DNA from: Mytilus trossulus
Lineage: Eukaryota > Mollusca > Bivalvia > Mytilida > Mytilidae
Assembly (NCBI RefSeq): GCF_036588685.1
Contig: NC_086374.1
Span: 74,088,457-74,152,456, forward strand
DNA length: 64,000 bases
Direction: 5' to 3'
Shown here: positions 43,241 through 54,760 of the stretch, piece after piece
Position numbering within the stretch: the first letter of the stretch is position 1
Layout: each line of letters opens with the position of its first letter
Notes under the pieces: model-generated
Databases searched by the model: none
Seen by the model: the letters and a program-made list of their open reading frames with translations, nothing else
What the model was told of the DNA's origin: nothing
Made by a program: the position numbers and the translations under genes

Positions 43241-45276
43241 TATAACAAGTCTATAAGAATACAACATCACCAAAAACACAATAAAACGAACAATATGTTA
43301 GATATTTCGGATAACAGATATCCTTCTTCGGTAATTGCACGATGAAAAATGAATCATGTCAATTCAAATTAAGACTCTATCAAAATCTTGATTTATACAA
43401 TTTAAGCGATCGCTGGAACAATTTTAAAATTTTCAAACACACCGCAAAGACTACAAAAATATGCCAAAAACAAAAAAAGTTATTTACGATGTGAACTGGC
43501 ACAACTCTAAATTCCCAAAGGTGTTGACAGTTGAGATGTTAAACAACTGCGTGGAAATACAGTCCCAATAAACAGTCCTGACCGATCTAAACTGGTATGA
43601 TATTTAAAATATGACAACGGTAGGGCAGTTGCATCAGAGACTGCGTATTTAAACATCTAAAAAATATAGTATTTTGATGATAAGAAAATTGAGTAATAAA
43701 TGTTTACTAAGGTTAAGTAATAGAAAGTGGCTGCGTACTTACACATCCTTGCCAACTGTAATCAAAACTAATATAATTAAAAAAATCATGAAAAGTGTAA
43801 GGGTCCAGTACGGAAGCCGTAGTAACTGGCCACAAGTGATGACAGGAAATTAGTGATGGTAGGAAAAATGAGTGACTCTTCTATGTTTTTTCATTAATGC
43901 CCTCTGGGGAAACTGTCCTCAGCTTTCTTATCCAAAAACTTTCCCGAGCAAGTCTGTCGTCCTTTGACCAATCCTCATTGTGATCTATGATAGTGATGGT
44001 TAGTTTTTTAAGATCAGCTTGGGCGTGCCCATGTGATCTTAAATGACGACTTACGGGGAGGTCGGGCTTGCATGTGTAATCGCTACGATGACCATTCATG
44101 CTTTTGTTGAATGGCTGTTCTGTCTCGCCAACATACTGCATGCCACATCGACACTGAAGAATGTATACAACATTCTGGGTTTTGCAAGTTACATTACAAA
44201 ATATTGTGTACACAGACCCAGTGGAGTGGCAAGTAAATGTTTGAGTATTCACCATTTGTTGGCAAGTCAGACATCGTTTGTTACCACACGACTTGCACCA
44301 TCCTGTAGTTGAACAGCTTTTTTTAGAGGAGACGGCAGCTTTTACAAATAAGTCTTTTAGACTTGCTGGTCTCCGAAAAGCTAAGACAGGAGGATCGGGA
44401 AAGATTTTGGATAATTTTGGGTGATTGGCAATACTTTGCCAATTGGCACGGATCAAACGTGAAAGGTTTGAAAAAGCGGGATTGTATGTTAACACAAATG
44501 GAACTATTTTGCTGCGCCTCTTCTTTTTGTACTGTAACAGGTCTTTGCGGCTGTTATTGTTAGCACGCGCAAACCCCTTATCTATGTCCCATTTCTTATA
44601 ACCTCGTTTGATTAGAAATCCGCGAAGTTCCTGTAACCGCTGAGTGACAGCCTCCTCAGAGGAGCAAATCCGCTTTACTCTGAGAGCTTGACTGTACGGG
44701 ATACTTTTTGTACAGTGTTTGGGGTGACAGCTTTGGGGAGAAAGGTACTGATGTTTATCTGTAGGTTTACAGTAGAGGTCTGTTGATATGACACCGTCCT
44801 TCATAGATGTAGTTGTGTCTAAGAAAGATATCTTAGAGTCGGATATTTCATATGTAAATTTAATTGACTTGTGGGCGTTGTTTGCATGTCTGATAAAAGC
44901 ATCCAATTTTTGTTGGGATTCGATCCATTTCATGTCAACATCATCGATGAAACGGAACCAAGACAGAGGTTTGGATAAAGATGATGAAATAATATGTTTC
45001 TCTAATTTGCCCATGAAAATATTGGCGTAAGACGGTGCCATTTTCGTCTCCATCGCTGTCCCGTTTATTTGAAGGTAATTATCACCATTAAAGCTAAAAT
45101 TGTTGCATTTAAGGACCAGAGTAAGCAGCTGGACTAAACATTCGGTTGGTGGTTCTAAATTGTTGCGAGAGTCCCATATTTCCCTACACGATTGTATTCC
45201 GTCTTCATGAGGTATGTTGGTATACAAGGAGGTGACATCTAAAGTAACAAGGAGGGTTTCCGGAGGAAGAGGGTTG
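43241..45276 (-). mobile_element. Penelope-like element, left arm of a palindrome
   Basis: The element is read on the minus strand, with its 3' end outward at 43241 next to (TA)n. It starts inside the reverse transcriptase (catalytic motif [13 protein letters not shown]) at the junction near 45276, so it is 5' truncated. Its 3' 1.49 kb is repeated in opposite orientation at 45276-48043. Confidence 0.85.
43881..45275 (-). CDS. Penelope-like reverse transcriptase / GIY-YIG protein, partial
   Basis: The frame is open from the junction to the stop at 43881. RT motifs in order are [17 protein letters not shown] (motif A), [19 protein letters not shown] (motif B), [11 protein letters not shown] (motif C, normally followed by a hydrophobic residue), and [14 protein letters not shown] then a thumb. 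Next come [12 protein letters not shown] and a GIY-YIG nuclease with [24 protein letters not shown] and [10 protein letters not shown]. The N-terminal part is missing. It has no internal stops, so it is recent, though it cannot be full length. Transcription from here is not evident. Confidence 0.85.
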   Translation of the reverse strand, partial: NPLPPETLLVTLDVTSLYTNIPHEDGIQSCREIWDSRNNLEPPTECLVQLLTLVLKCNNFSFNGDNYLQINGTAMETKMAPSYANIFMGKLEKHIISSSLSKPLSWFRFIDDVDMKWIESQQKLDAFIRHANNAHKSIKFTYEISDSKISFLDTTTSMKDGVISTDLYCKPTDKHQYLSPQSCHPKHCTKSIPYSQALRVKRICSSEEAVTQRLQELRGFLIKRGYKKWDIDKGFARANNNSRKDLLQYKKKRRSKIVPFVLTYNPAFSNLSRLIRANWQSIANHPKLSKIFPDPPVLAFRRPASLKDLFVKAAVSSKKSCSTTGWCKSCGNKRCLTCQQMVNTQTFTCHSTGSVYTIFCNVTCKTQNVVYILQCRCGMQYVGETEQPFNKSMNGHRSDYTCKPDLPVSRHLRSHGHAQADLKKLTITIIDHNEDWSKDDRLARESFWIRKLRTVSPEGINEKT

Positions 45277-48043
45277 CACTGTACAAAAAGTATCCCGTAC
45301 AGTCAAGCTCTCAGAGCAAAGCGGATTTGCTCCTCTGAGGAGGCTGTCACTCAGCGGTTACAGGAACTTCGCGGATTTCTAATCAAACGAGGTTATAAGA
45401 AATGGGACATAGATAAGGGGTTTGCGCGTTTGCGCGTTCTAACAATAACAGCCGCAAAGACCTGTTACAGTACAAAAAGAAGAGGCGCAGCAAAATAGTT
45501 CCATTTGTGTTAACATACAATCCCGCTTTTTCAAACCTTTCACGTTTGATCCGTGCCAATTGGCAAAGTATTGCCAATCACCCAAAATTATCCAAAATCT
45601 TTCCCGATCCTCCTGTCTTAGCTTTTCGGAGACCAGCAAGTCTAAAAGACTTATTTGTAAAAGCTGCCGTCTCCTCTAATAAAAGCTGTTCGACTACAGG
45701 ATGGTGCAAGTCGTGTGGTAACAAACGATGTCTGACTTGCCAACAAATAGTGAATACTCAAACATTTACTTGCCACTCCACTGGGTCTGTGTACACAATA
45801 TTTTGTAATGTAACTTGCAAAACCCAGAATGTTGTATACATTCTTCAGTGTTGATGTGGCATGCAGTATGTTGGCGAGACAGAACAGCCATTCAACAAAC
45901 GCATGAATGGTCATCGTAGCGATTACACATGTGTAACGGGGTATTTTCTGGTCAAATACAACGAAAACTATTCTAGGGTTCTGTTCTTTTAATACACAAA
46001 TATTTAAGACCCTACAACATATAATAACAAATAATAAATATTCACATGACAAGACAGTACATATAACATATGGGCAAAGGGGAATAACTACAATTCATAT
46101 TTATTCCTTTAGATATCTATATACTGAAATAAGTCCTAAAAGCACTCAAATCTAACTCTTTGGTTAACTTTCCAATACATTATTCATATGTATGTCATAA
46201 TAATTAATAATTATATACATCTCAAATCTATTAATGAGTTGTCCATTTTATAAATATATTTGTATACAAAGTATACAAATTCTGACCAACATAAAGATAT
46301 TACATAAACTACACTTCACATAAACAGACAATTACTTGAATAAAACATAGACAGTACAGACATTACAAATAAACAACATAGAACACAATGCTTACCATGT
46401 ATATGGTACAAAGGTCAGTGTACTAGCTGGAGTATCACAGTGCTGTGTACATTAAAATCTGAGCACTACTCATTTGACAACTTGATAAGGTATCAATCCA
46501 TATCCTGAATAAATACAAATATAACATTCATAAGTCCAGTGGCAGGACTATTTCACCAATTTAATAAAATATACAACTACATCTAAAATATGTAGTTTCA
46601 GAGTTCTGTATTATTCAAATACCAAATTTATCTGTCTTTCACTTTTATTGTAACTTTATAATATTTAAAGTACTAGAATGTTTTATATTAAAATGTTTAA
46701 TATGACTCTGTGTTTTTATAAAATGATTTAATCTTTTACTCTTTCATACTCCAAATATTCCTCCATTCAATACATACAATCAATCCTTTCACAAAGTATT
46801 AAAATGACATACTATTAGTTTGTTAATTAGAAATAAGGTTAATCAACTGACCTGAATATAAGAATATTGAGAATCCAAGAATTATAATACAAATATCATC
46901 AATGTCAGAATTGAATATAACAAGCAGGTAATTTTCACTACATTCCAATATGTCTGCAGTATAAATCTACCAGAAACAACGAAAACATATAGTAAGACCT
47001 TTGGCCTAAAGATTGACCAATCAAAAGGTTAGAATCTTCCCTCCAAAATGATATGAAAGAAAAGAGGTTCACCAAAGGGAAAAGAGAATGATACTAGAAC
47101 AATAGTACTAGAAATAGAAACAATGAATAACCAAACTATCAAACACTCCAATAAAATTAATATCATCAATATCATATTTGATATATCAATCAAATATGAC
47201 TCTGCCACACATGCTAGCCCGACCTCCCCGTAAGTCGTCATTTAAGATCACATGGGCACGCCCAAGCTGATCTTAAAAAACTAACCATCACTATCATAGA
47301 TCACAACGGGGATTGGTCAAAGGACGACAGACTTGCTCGGGAAAGTTTTTGGATAAGAAAGCTGAGGACAGTTTCCCCAGAGGGCATTAATGAAAAAACA
47401 TAGAAGAGTCACTCATTTTTCCTACCATCACTAATTTCCTGTCATCACTTGTGGCCAGTTACTACGGCTTCCGTACTGGACCCTTACACTTTTCATGAAT
47501 TTTTTAATTATATTAGTTTTGATTACAGTTGGCAAGGATGTGTAAGTACGCAGCCACGTTCTATTACTTAACCTTAGTAAACATTTATTACTCAATTTTC
47601 TTATCATCAAAATACTATATTTTTTAGATGTTTAAATACGCAGTCTCTGATGCAACTGCCCTACCGTTGTCATATTTTAGATATCATACCAGTTTAGATC
47701 GGTCAGGACTGTTTATTGGGACTGTATTTCCACGCAGTTGTTTAACATCTCAACTGTCAACACCTTTGGGAATTTAGAGTTGTGCCAATTCACATCGTAA
47801 ATAACTTTTTTTATTTTTGGCATATTTTTGTAGTCTTTGCGGTGTGTTTGAAAATTTTAAAATTGTTCCAGCGTTCGCTTAAATTGTATAAATCAAGGTT
47901 TTGATAGAGTCTTAATTTGAATTGACATGATTCATTTTTCATCGTGCAATAACCGAAGAAGGATATCTGTTATGCGAAATATCTAACATATTGTTCGTTT
48001 TATTGTGTTTTTGGTGATGTTGTATTCTTTTAGGATTGTTATA
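45276..48043 (+). mobile_element. Penelope-like element, right arm of the palindrome, inactivated
   Basis: Plus-strand copy matching 43241-44722, with a 1,278-bp insertion at 45932-47209. Against the left arm it has an 8-bp duplication (TTTGCGCG) near 45425 causing a frame change, and a TGA in place of CGA in the GIY-YIG region near 45853. Its 3' end is outward at 48043 next to TATATATA. Confidence 0.85.
45932..47209. mobile_element. Probable solo LTR, 1,278 bp, CATG target duplication
   Basis: It starts TGTAACGGGGTATTTTC and ends GACTCTGCCACA, with CATG on both sides (45928-45931 and 47210-47213). The intact left arm shows the empty site ACACATGCAAGCCCG. TG...CA ends and a 4-bp duplication suit a Ty3-type LTR. 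It is non-coding. A DNA element with short TIRs is an alternative. Confidence 0.7.
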
Positions 48044-48083
48044 TATATAAAGGTAACATATTGCCACCGAAAGCTCTTTTTTT

Positions 48084-48270
48084 GAGAGCCCAGGTGGTCG
48101 TGTGGTCTAGCGGGACGGCTGCAGTGCAGGCGATTTGGTGTCACGATATCACAGTAGCATGGGTTCGAATCCCGGCGAGGGAAGAACCAAAAATTTGCGA
48201 AAGCAAATTTACAGATCTAACATTGTTGGGCTGGTGTTTAGATGAGTTGTATATATATATATATATATAT
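48084..48270 (+). mobile_element. tRNA-derived SINE, copy 1
   Basis: RNA polymerase III A box TGGTCTAGCGGG (48103-48114) and B box GGTTCGAATCC (48162-48172), then a shared body AAATTTGCGAAAGCAAATTT and a (TA)n tail. It may belong to the V-SINE/RUDI type known in molluscs; that name is from memory. The acceptor stem does not close, so it is not a tRNA gene. Confidence 0.75.
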
Positions 48271-48272
48271 AT

Positions 48273-49280
48273 GTTCTGGACCATATGAGTATCTGGACCA
48301 TACGCGTATGGTCATGACCATATGGGTATATACTCATATGGTCCGACCATACACGTATGGTCGGACCGTACGCGTATGGTCGGGATAATCAACACGTATA
48401 CTTTTAAACTCTTCATTAGGTGTGACCCTTCTGATTGTTACGTCACTAAAAGAAATATTTAAAAAAAACAGTTTCGCACAGTTAATATTTCTTACTATTT
48501 GTAAGTACAATTATAAAAAGATGCCAAAATTAAATGAACATATTGTACAAGGAATTTTATTGTTTAAAGTAGGTGACATCACCGGCAAGGATCATGATAT
48601 TTTTTAAAGATCATGATATTTTTTAAGACATTTTAAAAGTAAAATATTAAAAGTGTATGTTTCTTTATTTTTTCTATTCCTTTTTTCTATACTTCTATTT
48701 AATCTTAAAATTATAAGACGGTAAAATAGCATTGAAGAGCCATGAAATAGCCACTGTCTTTATCTAAATTGATCTGTGAAATTCATTTTACGATATTGGA
48801 GATCTAGAGTTTCTCAAAAACACCGTAGACACATCGGAATTGTCCGAGTCGATATCACTGCACGCAGCCAAAACAAGCAATCTCAGAAAAACTACATGTA
48901 TGGTACCGTGTGATTTTCATTTTAAGTATACAAAAGCATACACGTATACAATTAGCGATGAAAACTAAGATCAACTGACTGTGGCATCAATATTTAATGT
49001 TTATGTAGCTTTTGACATGTAAAATTAATACATTTTTTTGTAAACACATTTGTTTTTAAGCTAAATTTTATTGTATTATTTCTATTGTAAATTTGAAAAA
49101 ATACCTATATGGTCCAAATACTCATATGGTCCGGCCCGTTAATAACCAAACGAGTATAATACTCATATGGTCCGACCATACGCGTACGGTCGGACCATAC
49201 GCGTACGGTCGGACCATATGAGTATACGCATATGGTCATGACCATACGCGTATGGTCCAAATACTCATATGGTCCGGAAC
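48273..49280. mobile_element. Inverted-repeat element made of Mlu-type palindromes
   Basis: The left end GTTCTGGACCATATGAGTA and the right end TACTCATATGGTCCGGAAC are inverted copies next to (TA)n. The termini (48273-48388 and 49106-49280) consist of repeated 16-bp palindromes such as ACCATACGCGTATGGT and ACCATATGAGTAT-type variants. The 720-bp interior is AT-rich and non-coding. It sits in the (TA)n tail of the SINE before it. Confidence 0.75.
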
Positions 49281-49380
49281 ATATATATATATAAAACGTC
49301 TGAAAAATAGTCAACGATTTTTCCCACGAGGGCGCTGGATCGTTACAAGTAACGATACATGTACACAATAAAATAAATTA

Positions 49381-49641
49381 TATAAACGCCTAAAAAGTGT
49401 ACATAACAACACCAATAACATAAAAAGGAACTATAAATGTAATTATTTATAAATATTTCGGATAACAGATATCCTTCATCAGTATATATGATTGTGATGT
49501 TGAATGAATCAATTATCAGTCTACATACAATCATGTATACTGATGAAGGATATCTGTTATCCGAAATATTTATAAATAATTACATTTATAGTTCCTTTTT
49601 ATGTTATTGGTGTTGTTATGTACAATTTTTAGGCGTTTATA
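49381..49641. repeat. Hairpin: 114-bp inverted arms, 33-bp loop, Penelope-type termini
   Basis: Arms 49381-49494 and 49528-49641 are near-perfect reverse complements. They include GGATATCTGTTATCCGAAAT, the same block found at both outer ends of the Penelope palindrome and at 53157-53275. The open frame over the right arm is a by-product. Confidence 0.85.
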
Positions 49642-49653
49642 TATATATATATA

Positions 49654-49817
49654 TAGAGCCCATGTGGTCGTGTGGTCTAACGGGACGGCTGCAGTGCAGG
49701 CGATTTGGTGTCACGATATCACAGTAGCATGGGTTCGAATCCCGGCGAGGGAAGAACCAAAAATTTGCGAAAGCAAATTTACAAATCTAACATTGTTGGG
49801 TTGATGTTTAGACGAGT

Positions 49818-49850
<33 letters not shown>
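49654..49850 (+). mobile_element. tRNA-derived SINE, copy 2
   Basis: Nearly identical to copy 1: A box TGGTCTAACGGG (49673-49684), B box GGTTCGAATCC (49732-49742), the same body, and a (TA)n tail ending near 49850. It lies in a (TA)n run just after the hairpin. Confidence 0.75.
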
Positions 49851-49852
<2 letters not shown>

Positions 49853-50855
49853 GGTTGATTTGATTAGGCTGGTGGCTACTTTAATTATTTGTACATCATT
49901 ATTTCAAATGATGACATTTTTTATCTCAAACCTCTCTCTTTTAAGTTTAGAATTAAATATAGAAATGATAACTCCTCGAAAGATATCGCTGTCTGCTATG
50001 TTCATAATAATGGCATTTCTTTTTATCAATATGAACTAAGGTATGTAATGTCACACTAAAATAAACACATCTCACACATAGTGTTATAAATGCAGAGAAA
50101 GGGGAATTAGGGTCACAAATAATGGAATTTGTTCTTTGATTGGATTAAAGATTTGAAAATAAATAAATAAATAAAATCTGTGGAAGTAGTTGCTGAAAAC
50201 TGATTATTGCTCATTTTTCTATTGTAGAATGAATAGTGACACAGAAAACTGTTAAAAATTAAAATCATCTCAACCTATAAACATTTTCGTTATACCAATT
50301 AGAAATGCTTATAATGGGTAAAGAGTATGATATGAGAACGCTTTCGCCGATTTGATTCGAAAAAGTTTCTACCAGTATAGTTAAGAGGTAAATTCAGGGG
50401 GTAAATTCAGTAAATAATGTCCCATCAACTTCTATGCTTATCTTTGTCTTGAATTAAGTTTGTACCTGATATAACTTTAGAAATTAGAAGCTTTCATATA
50501 TCCTTCATGAATACAAATGTAGCCCTATCTTTTGCAACAATAAAAACAAAGGGTCATGACTCATGATGCATTTGTGTGTTACATTCACATGGCCTTGTTT
50601 ACAAACACTGTAGATTCGCACTTAATTCCTTTAATGACCCTCATAATTTTCAACCCTGTAGTAAAAACATTAGTACATTCAGCATTATTTTTTATTTATT
50701 TTTCTAACTGTAGTGTTGATCCATCTATAAAAAAAATATGTATTTCAAACATCAGAAGAGCACAGGACTTCAGTTTTATATGGAAAGTTCTCCCCCAAAT
50801 GAACGATTCCCAATGACGTATATTTATTTCCTGAATTTACATCTGAACGGGTGGT
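49851..50855. other. AT-rich intergenic DNA
   Basis: An (AAAT)n-like run near 50158-50175 could be a retroposon tail, but no element body could be supported. Open frames are short and without motifs. Confidence 0.45.
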
Positions 50856-52115
50856 CGTATTTGGTTTGTACGTTCGATTCCGATATTAATATACTATGAT
50901 TGCCAGATCTTCTGTCAAAGGCCGATGTTTTTCTCCGGACACTGTGGCTTTATTCTTTGTACATCAACAATCAATCGTATGGGTTGAAATAAAATTAAAA
51001 TACTAATTTTCTAACAGGAGCCTGAAGGCACCCAAATATCACACATGATAAATCGATACGGGCGAGAGATTAAACCACAATCGAGGGGGAGAACAATACA
51101 AAACAGATGATTTTCAATGTCAATTTTAAATCACTTTTTTTGTATCTTTTTACAAAACACATATAGAGTCATGTATACTATATATTTGATTATGCTTCTC
51201 CACATTTAAATCTCATAAGATCAGGTCTTGTTTGTGGTCTAGAGAAGATCAAGAAATAAAGTTACGAATTTCACGAAATGTTTCATGATCTAGGATCTAA
51301 TCTTTCTTCTCGACATCTTTGCCCTGTTTGTGACAATATTATCAGAACGCCATTTTAAAAAAGAGGTGGATAATACCAAATGGACATTCAAAACTTATAA
51401 GTACCAGGAGAACAAATTACAAAACCATGTCAACCACGACAAAACCCTTCAAAACTCATAAGTCATGGGGAATGAATTACAAAAACATGTCTACCACGAC
51501 AAAACCATTAAAAACTCACATGTCTTAAAGGACAAATTACAATAACATGTCAACCGCGACAAAACCATTCAAAACTTATAAGTCTAAGCGAACACAAATT
51601 ACAAAACCATGTTTACCACGACAAAACCATTCAAAACTCCTAAGTCTATGGGAATAAATTACAATACCTTGTCTAAGCTTCAATATAAAATGGAGAAAAT
51701 ACAAACAATTCCAAAACACAATACATAAAAATCTTAAGATTGAACGTTAATTAACAACACGAGATTTGCCAAAAATTCAAGTATATACACGCGGTGTTGT
51801 GTATAACGGTATAAATCTTCGTTAGGAGGAAGGCACATTGAGAAAAAGGGGTGTAACATGTGGTTATAACAATTGACACATGTCTGTGGTCATCTTTGAC
51901 TCATATATTCCATACCTGAACGGTCAACGAAACGTTCAACCAACTCGGGATGTCTTCCGAAAACTTTCGAATGGATTATTTCAACTTCCTACCCATGAAA
52001 ATCTAATTTTATTGTAAACAGCAATCAAAGAAATCATGATAGGACACGAACACACTGAATATCATACCAACTAACTGGAATTAATATGAGGACGTTGCTG
52101 GAATATAGCTACATG
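50856..52115 (+). repeat. Dispersed 1.2-1.4-kb element, copy 1, with 60-bp tandem units
   Basis: It shares with 60580-62015 the ordered blocks TTTTCTCCGGACACT, CAACAATCAATCGT, CACCCAAATATCACACAT, GATAAATCGATACGGG, then the minisatellite, GAGAAAAAGGGG, ATCTTTGACTCATATATTCC, CAACGAAACGTTCAACCAAC and AGCAATCAAAGAAATCAT. About five units of ACAAATTACAAAACCATGTC, AACCACGACAAAACCATTCA lie at 51340-51670. Non-coding. Confidence 0.8.
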
Positions 52116-52239
52116 AAAACAAAATGTTTCAGACATTTGTGTGTCTTCGGGTCTCTATGTCCTACTCTCTATGTCTAGCATTGAATCAAGCATATGAAGC
52201 TGCAATGCTAGTTCATATAGATGTCAAAGATTCCTCAAT

Positions 52240-52445
52240 ATCGATGACCACCACGACCATAAAAGAGGGACAGTCAAACTCATAAATCGAAAATAAACTG
52301 ACAACGCCATGGCTAAAAATGAAAAGGACAAATAGACAAACAATCGTACACATGACACAACATAGAAAACTAAAGAATAAACAACACGAACCCCACCAAA
52401 AACTAGGGGTGATCTCAGGTGATCCGGACGGGTAAGCAGATCCAT
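52240..52445 (-). repeat. DR3 copy, minus strand
   Basis: On the minus strand: TGGATCTGCTTACCCGTCC, TTTTGGTGGGGTTCGTGTTG, TAGCCATGGCGTTGTCAG, GTTTGACTGTCCCTC. It lies about 85 bp downstream of the glycine-rich gene. Confidence 0.75.
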
Positions 52446-52528
52446 GATAGTTATGTAAATTAGTATATGTAATTCAAAGTGAACAATAAAATTGTGATCT
52501 ATTTTTAATATGTCTTCAAATGATAGAC

Positions 52529-52966
52529 TTATTTTCCATATCCTTTTCCACCATAACCGCCGCCTCCTCCGCCACCTCCTCCATAACCACCGCCTCCTCC
52601 GCCACCTCCGCCATAACCTTTGCCACCATAACCTCCTCCACGGCCACCACCGTATCCACCGCCTCCATAACCGCCGCCGCCACCACCTCGTTTTCCTCCA
52701 TAACCGCCGCCGCCTCCATATCCACCTCCACCGCGACCGCCGCCATAACCTCCTCCGCCGTATCCTTTACCTCCGTATCCGCCTCCCCCACCTCTTCCTC
52801 CGCCGCCATATCCTCCTTTACCATATCCTCCTCCGCCGCCGCCATATCCTCCTTTACCATATCCTCCTCCTCCACCGCCGCCATATCCTCCTCCGCCACC
52901 ACCATACCCGCCTGCATAAGCACAAGCAACAAGGGCTAACAGGGTTAGAAGAATAAAGGTTCTCAT
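52529..52966 (-). CDS. Glycine/tyrosine-rich secreted protein
   Basis: 145 residues. The start is the ATG at 52966 (MRTFILLTLLALVACAYA), not the in-frame ATG at 52990, because a splice acceptor (TTTTTCAG/CTACCAAG) lies just before it. After the signal peptide the whole protein is GGYGGGG-type repeats with scattered K and R (GKGGYGG, GGRGG, GGKGYGG), ending GYGGKGYGK. There is no Cys, and Tyr is the only aromatic. Such sequences are found in mollusc shell matrix proteins of shematrin type and in some Gly-rich antimicrobial peptides. Structural secreted protein is the safest inference. The opposite-strand His/Arg and Ser/Thr frames over this repeat are shadows. A probable ATTAAA signal lies at 52504-52509. 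Confidence 0.85.
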   Translation of the reverse strand: MRTFILLTLLALVACAYAGGYGGGGGGYGGGGGGGYGKGGYGGGGGGYGKGGYGGGGRGGGGGYGGKGYGGGGYGGGRGGGGYGGGGGYGGKRGGGGGGYGGGGYGGGRGGGYGGKGYGGGGGGGGGYGGGGGGGGGYGGKGYGK

Positions 52967-53156
52967 CTTGGTAGCTGAAAAATTAATCAACAGAAAAGAT
53001 AAGACATAAATTGATATGTATTATATTGGGAAGTATCAGATATAGCATGGCGTTCTAGTACCTTATGTTTTAATTCTTACTCAAACGAACTAACAATGAA
53101 GGTTAACAAAACATAGTTTTTGATAAAAAAAAAAAAAAAAAAAAAATTATATATTT

Positions 53157-53275
53157 GGACATCGTGCTATTACCGGAGAAGGATAACTGTAATCCAAAAT
53201 ATCTAATATTGTTCATTTTATAATTATTTAATGGTGATGTTGTACCCTTTTTGACTTGTTATATATATATATATG
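53157..53275 (+). repeat. Isolated Penelope-like 3' terminus
   Basis: CATCGTGCTATTACCGGAGA, AGGATAACTGTAATCC, ATATCTAATATTGTTC, GGTGATGTTGTACCC and the (TA)n end match the outer ends of the palindrome at 43.2 and 48.0 kb, with about 10-15 percent difference by eye. Confidence 0.75.
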
Positions 53276-53504
53276 AACTGTGAAAACTATCACAGCCAGA
53301 AAACACAAAATATTTCAATAAATTGGACTGTGTCATTACATTGTGGGAAATATCAAATACAATTTCACGCATTAGCAATAATATGAAGGAATGGACAGAC
53401 GAAAAAGCTTTCAGAGAATAATTGATACATCCCTTTTCATCAGGTGTATATACCCAACATACTGGACTGAAGGTTATGTTACACTTTTTTTTCAAAAGCA
53501 ATGA

Positions 53505-54760
53505 TGCAAGGTGACCCTAAAAATTACAGTGGAATAACAATAACAGGTGCAATTGAAAACTTTTTTACAGAACTTAAAGTTAACGACTACACAGATTTCT
53601 CCAGGAACATAGTATCAGATATAAAAGTCAAACTGATTTACAAAGGAAGTCAGAACGGCTAACCATATGTTCATACTTAACTGCCTCATGAACAAATACT
53701 GTAATTCAAAAGGAGGTTTACTGTTTGCATGTTTTGATGACTTTCAAAAAGTTTTTTATACTGTTGTTTATACACCAATTAGAATTAATCTACTTGAGAT
53801 TCGGGTTCGGTTTTAGTCAAGAGTATCATGTGAAAAATATCAAAATCTAGTCAGTGTTTTCTCCATTGGTTACTGACTAGTTCCTCAAGATATTTAAGAC
53901 TGATTTACAAAAACTATGTATCAAATGAAAGTGGCCCTGTCAATGTTGATGATAAAGATTCACATTGTTCACTGTTATTATCTAGATCAGCACAAGGGCT
54001 ACAGGATAAATTTTGATTAATTTTGCAAAGATTTGGTTTCTCGACAGGGATTGTGATTTTAAACAAGACAGACAGACATGTTGTGCAGAAATTTACATCA
54101 TAGAATATAAACCTGGGATGTGTTTTCTAAATATAAGTCCCTGATTTATATTTAAGCTCATTGGGGCTCACTTAAGTGTGCTAAAAGCAAAACTGTACAA
54201 AAACTCTTTAAATCATAAATAACTATCAATTGAAGAAATATTTAACAATTGTATCACTTAATCTACACATTCAAACAAGTATTTTTGTTTTGATTACACT
54301 CTTTCCTCCAAATGTAAGAGGGGAGATGCATGTCATGTATCTACCGAAATAATAAATTCAGGTTTATCCCTGGATAAACTTTACATAAAATTAGTATGCT
54401 TTGGGATGTTCCAAAAAACTACAAATGTCTAAACTTATTACAAAATATTCAAAGGAATTGCACTGGTATTCATTAGAGAATTTAGGAAGTAATTTTCCTC
54501 TATCCAAAGGGGCATAGGAACGACATAAACACTTCACACTTGTCGGCATTCTAAAAACATACATAAACCAAAGATTGGTTTTGAGAAATAGCTCACATTG
54601 ATGAATATTTTTTAACTCAGAAGAAGTTTTACAATGCTGTTGTCTTTATCCAGGTTAAAAACAAACTGGGTAGATATTATAAAGGTTTTCCGCTACACAA
54701 CAGAATAAGAAATGAAAGTAGTTTAAATATATTAAAGATCCTTTTGGGCTATACAACTTT
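53505..54760 (+). pseudogene. Decayed LINE reverse transcriptase
   Basis: Fragments in different frames match the order of a non-LTR reverse transcriptase: GDPKNYSGITI-like DPKNYSGITITGAIENFF, then GGLLFACFDDFQKVFYTV (the motif A region, normally DFxKAFD), then SAQGLQDKF, GIVILNKTDRH (NKTGRH-type), and C-terminal scraps. Many stops and frame changes show it is dead. It lies inside the 5'UTR intron of the glycine-rich gene, on the opposite strand. Confidence 0.7.

Noticed and set aside
45651-46052. 133-codon minus-strand frame
   Set aside because: Antisense of the Penelope-like GIY-YIG region running into the solo LTR.
48091-48185. Possible tRNA gene with A and B boxes
   Set aside because: The acceptor stem does not pair and a near-identical copy with the same non-tRNA body and TA tail lies at 49654, so it is a SINE.
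49105-49368. 87-codon minus-strand frame
   Set aside because: It is made from the palindromic ends of the inverted-repeat element.
52510-52956. Long plus-strand His/Arg-rich and Ser/Thr-rich frames
   Set aside because: They are shadows of the Gly/Tyr repeat gene on the minus strand; the minus frame has a signal peptide, a splice acceptor and a promoter.
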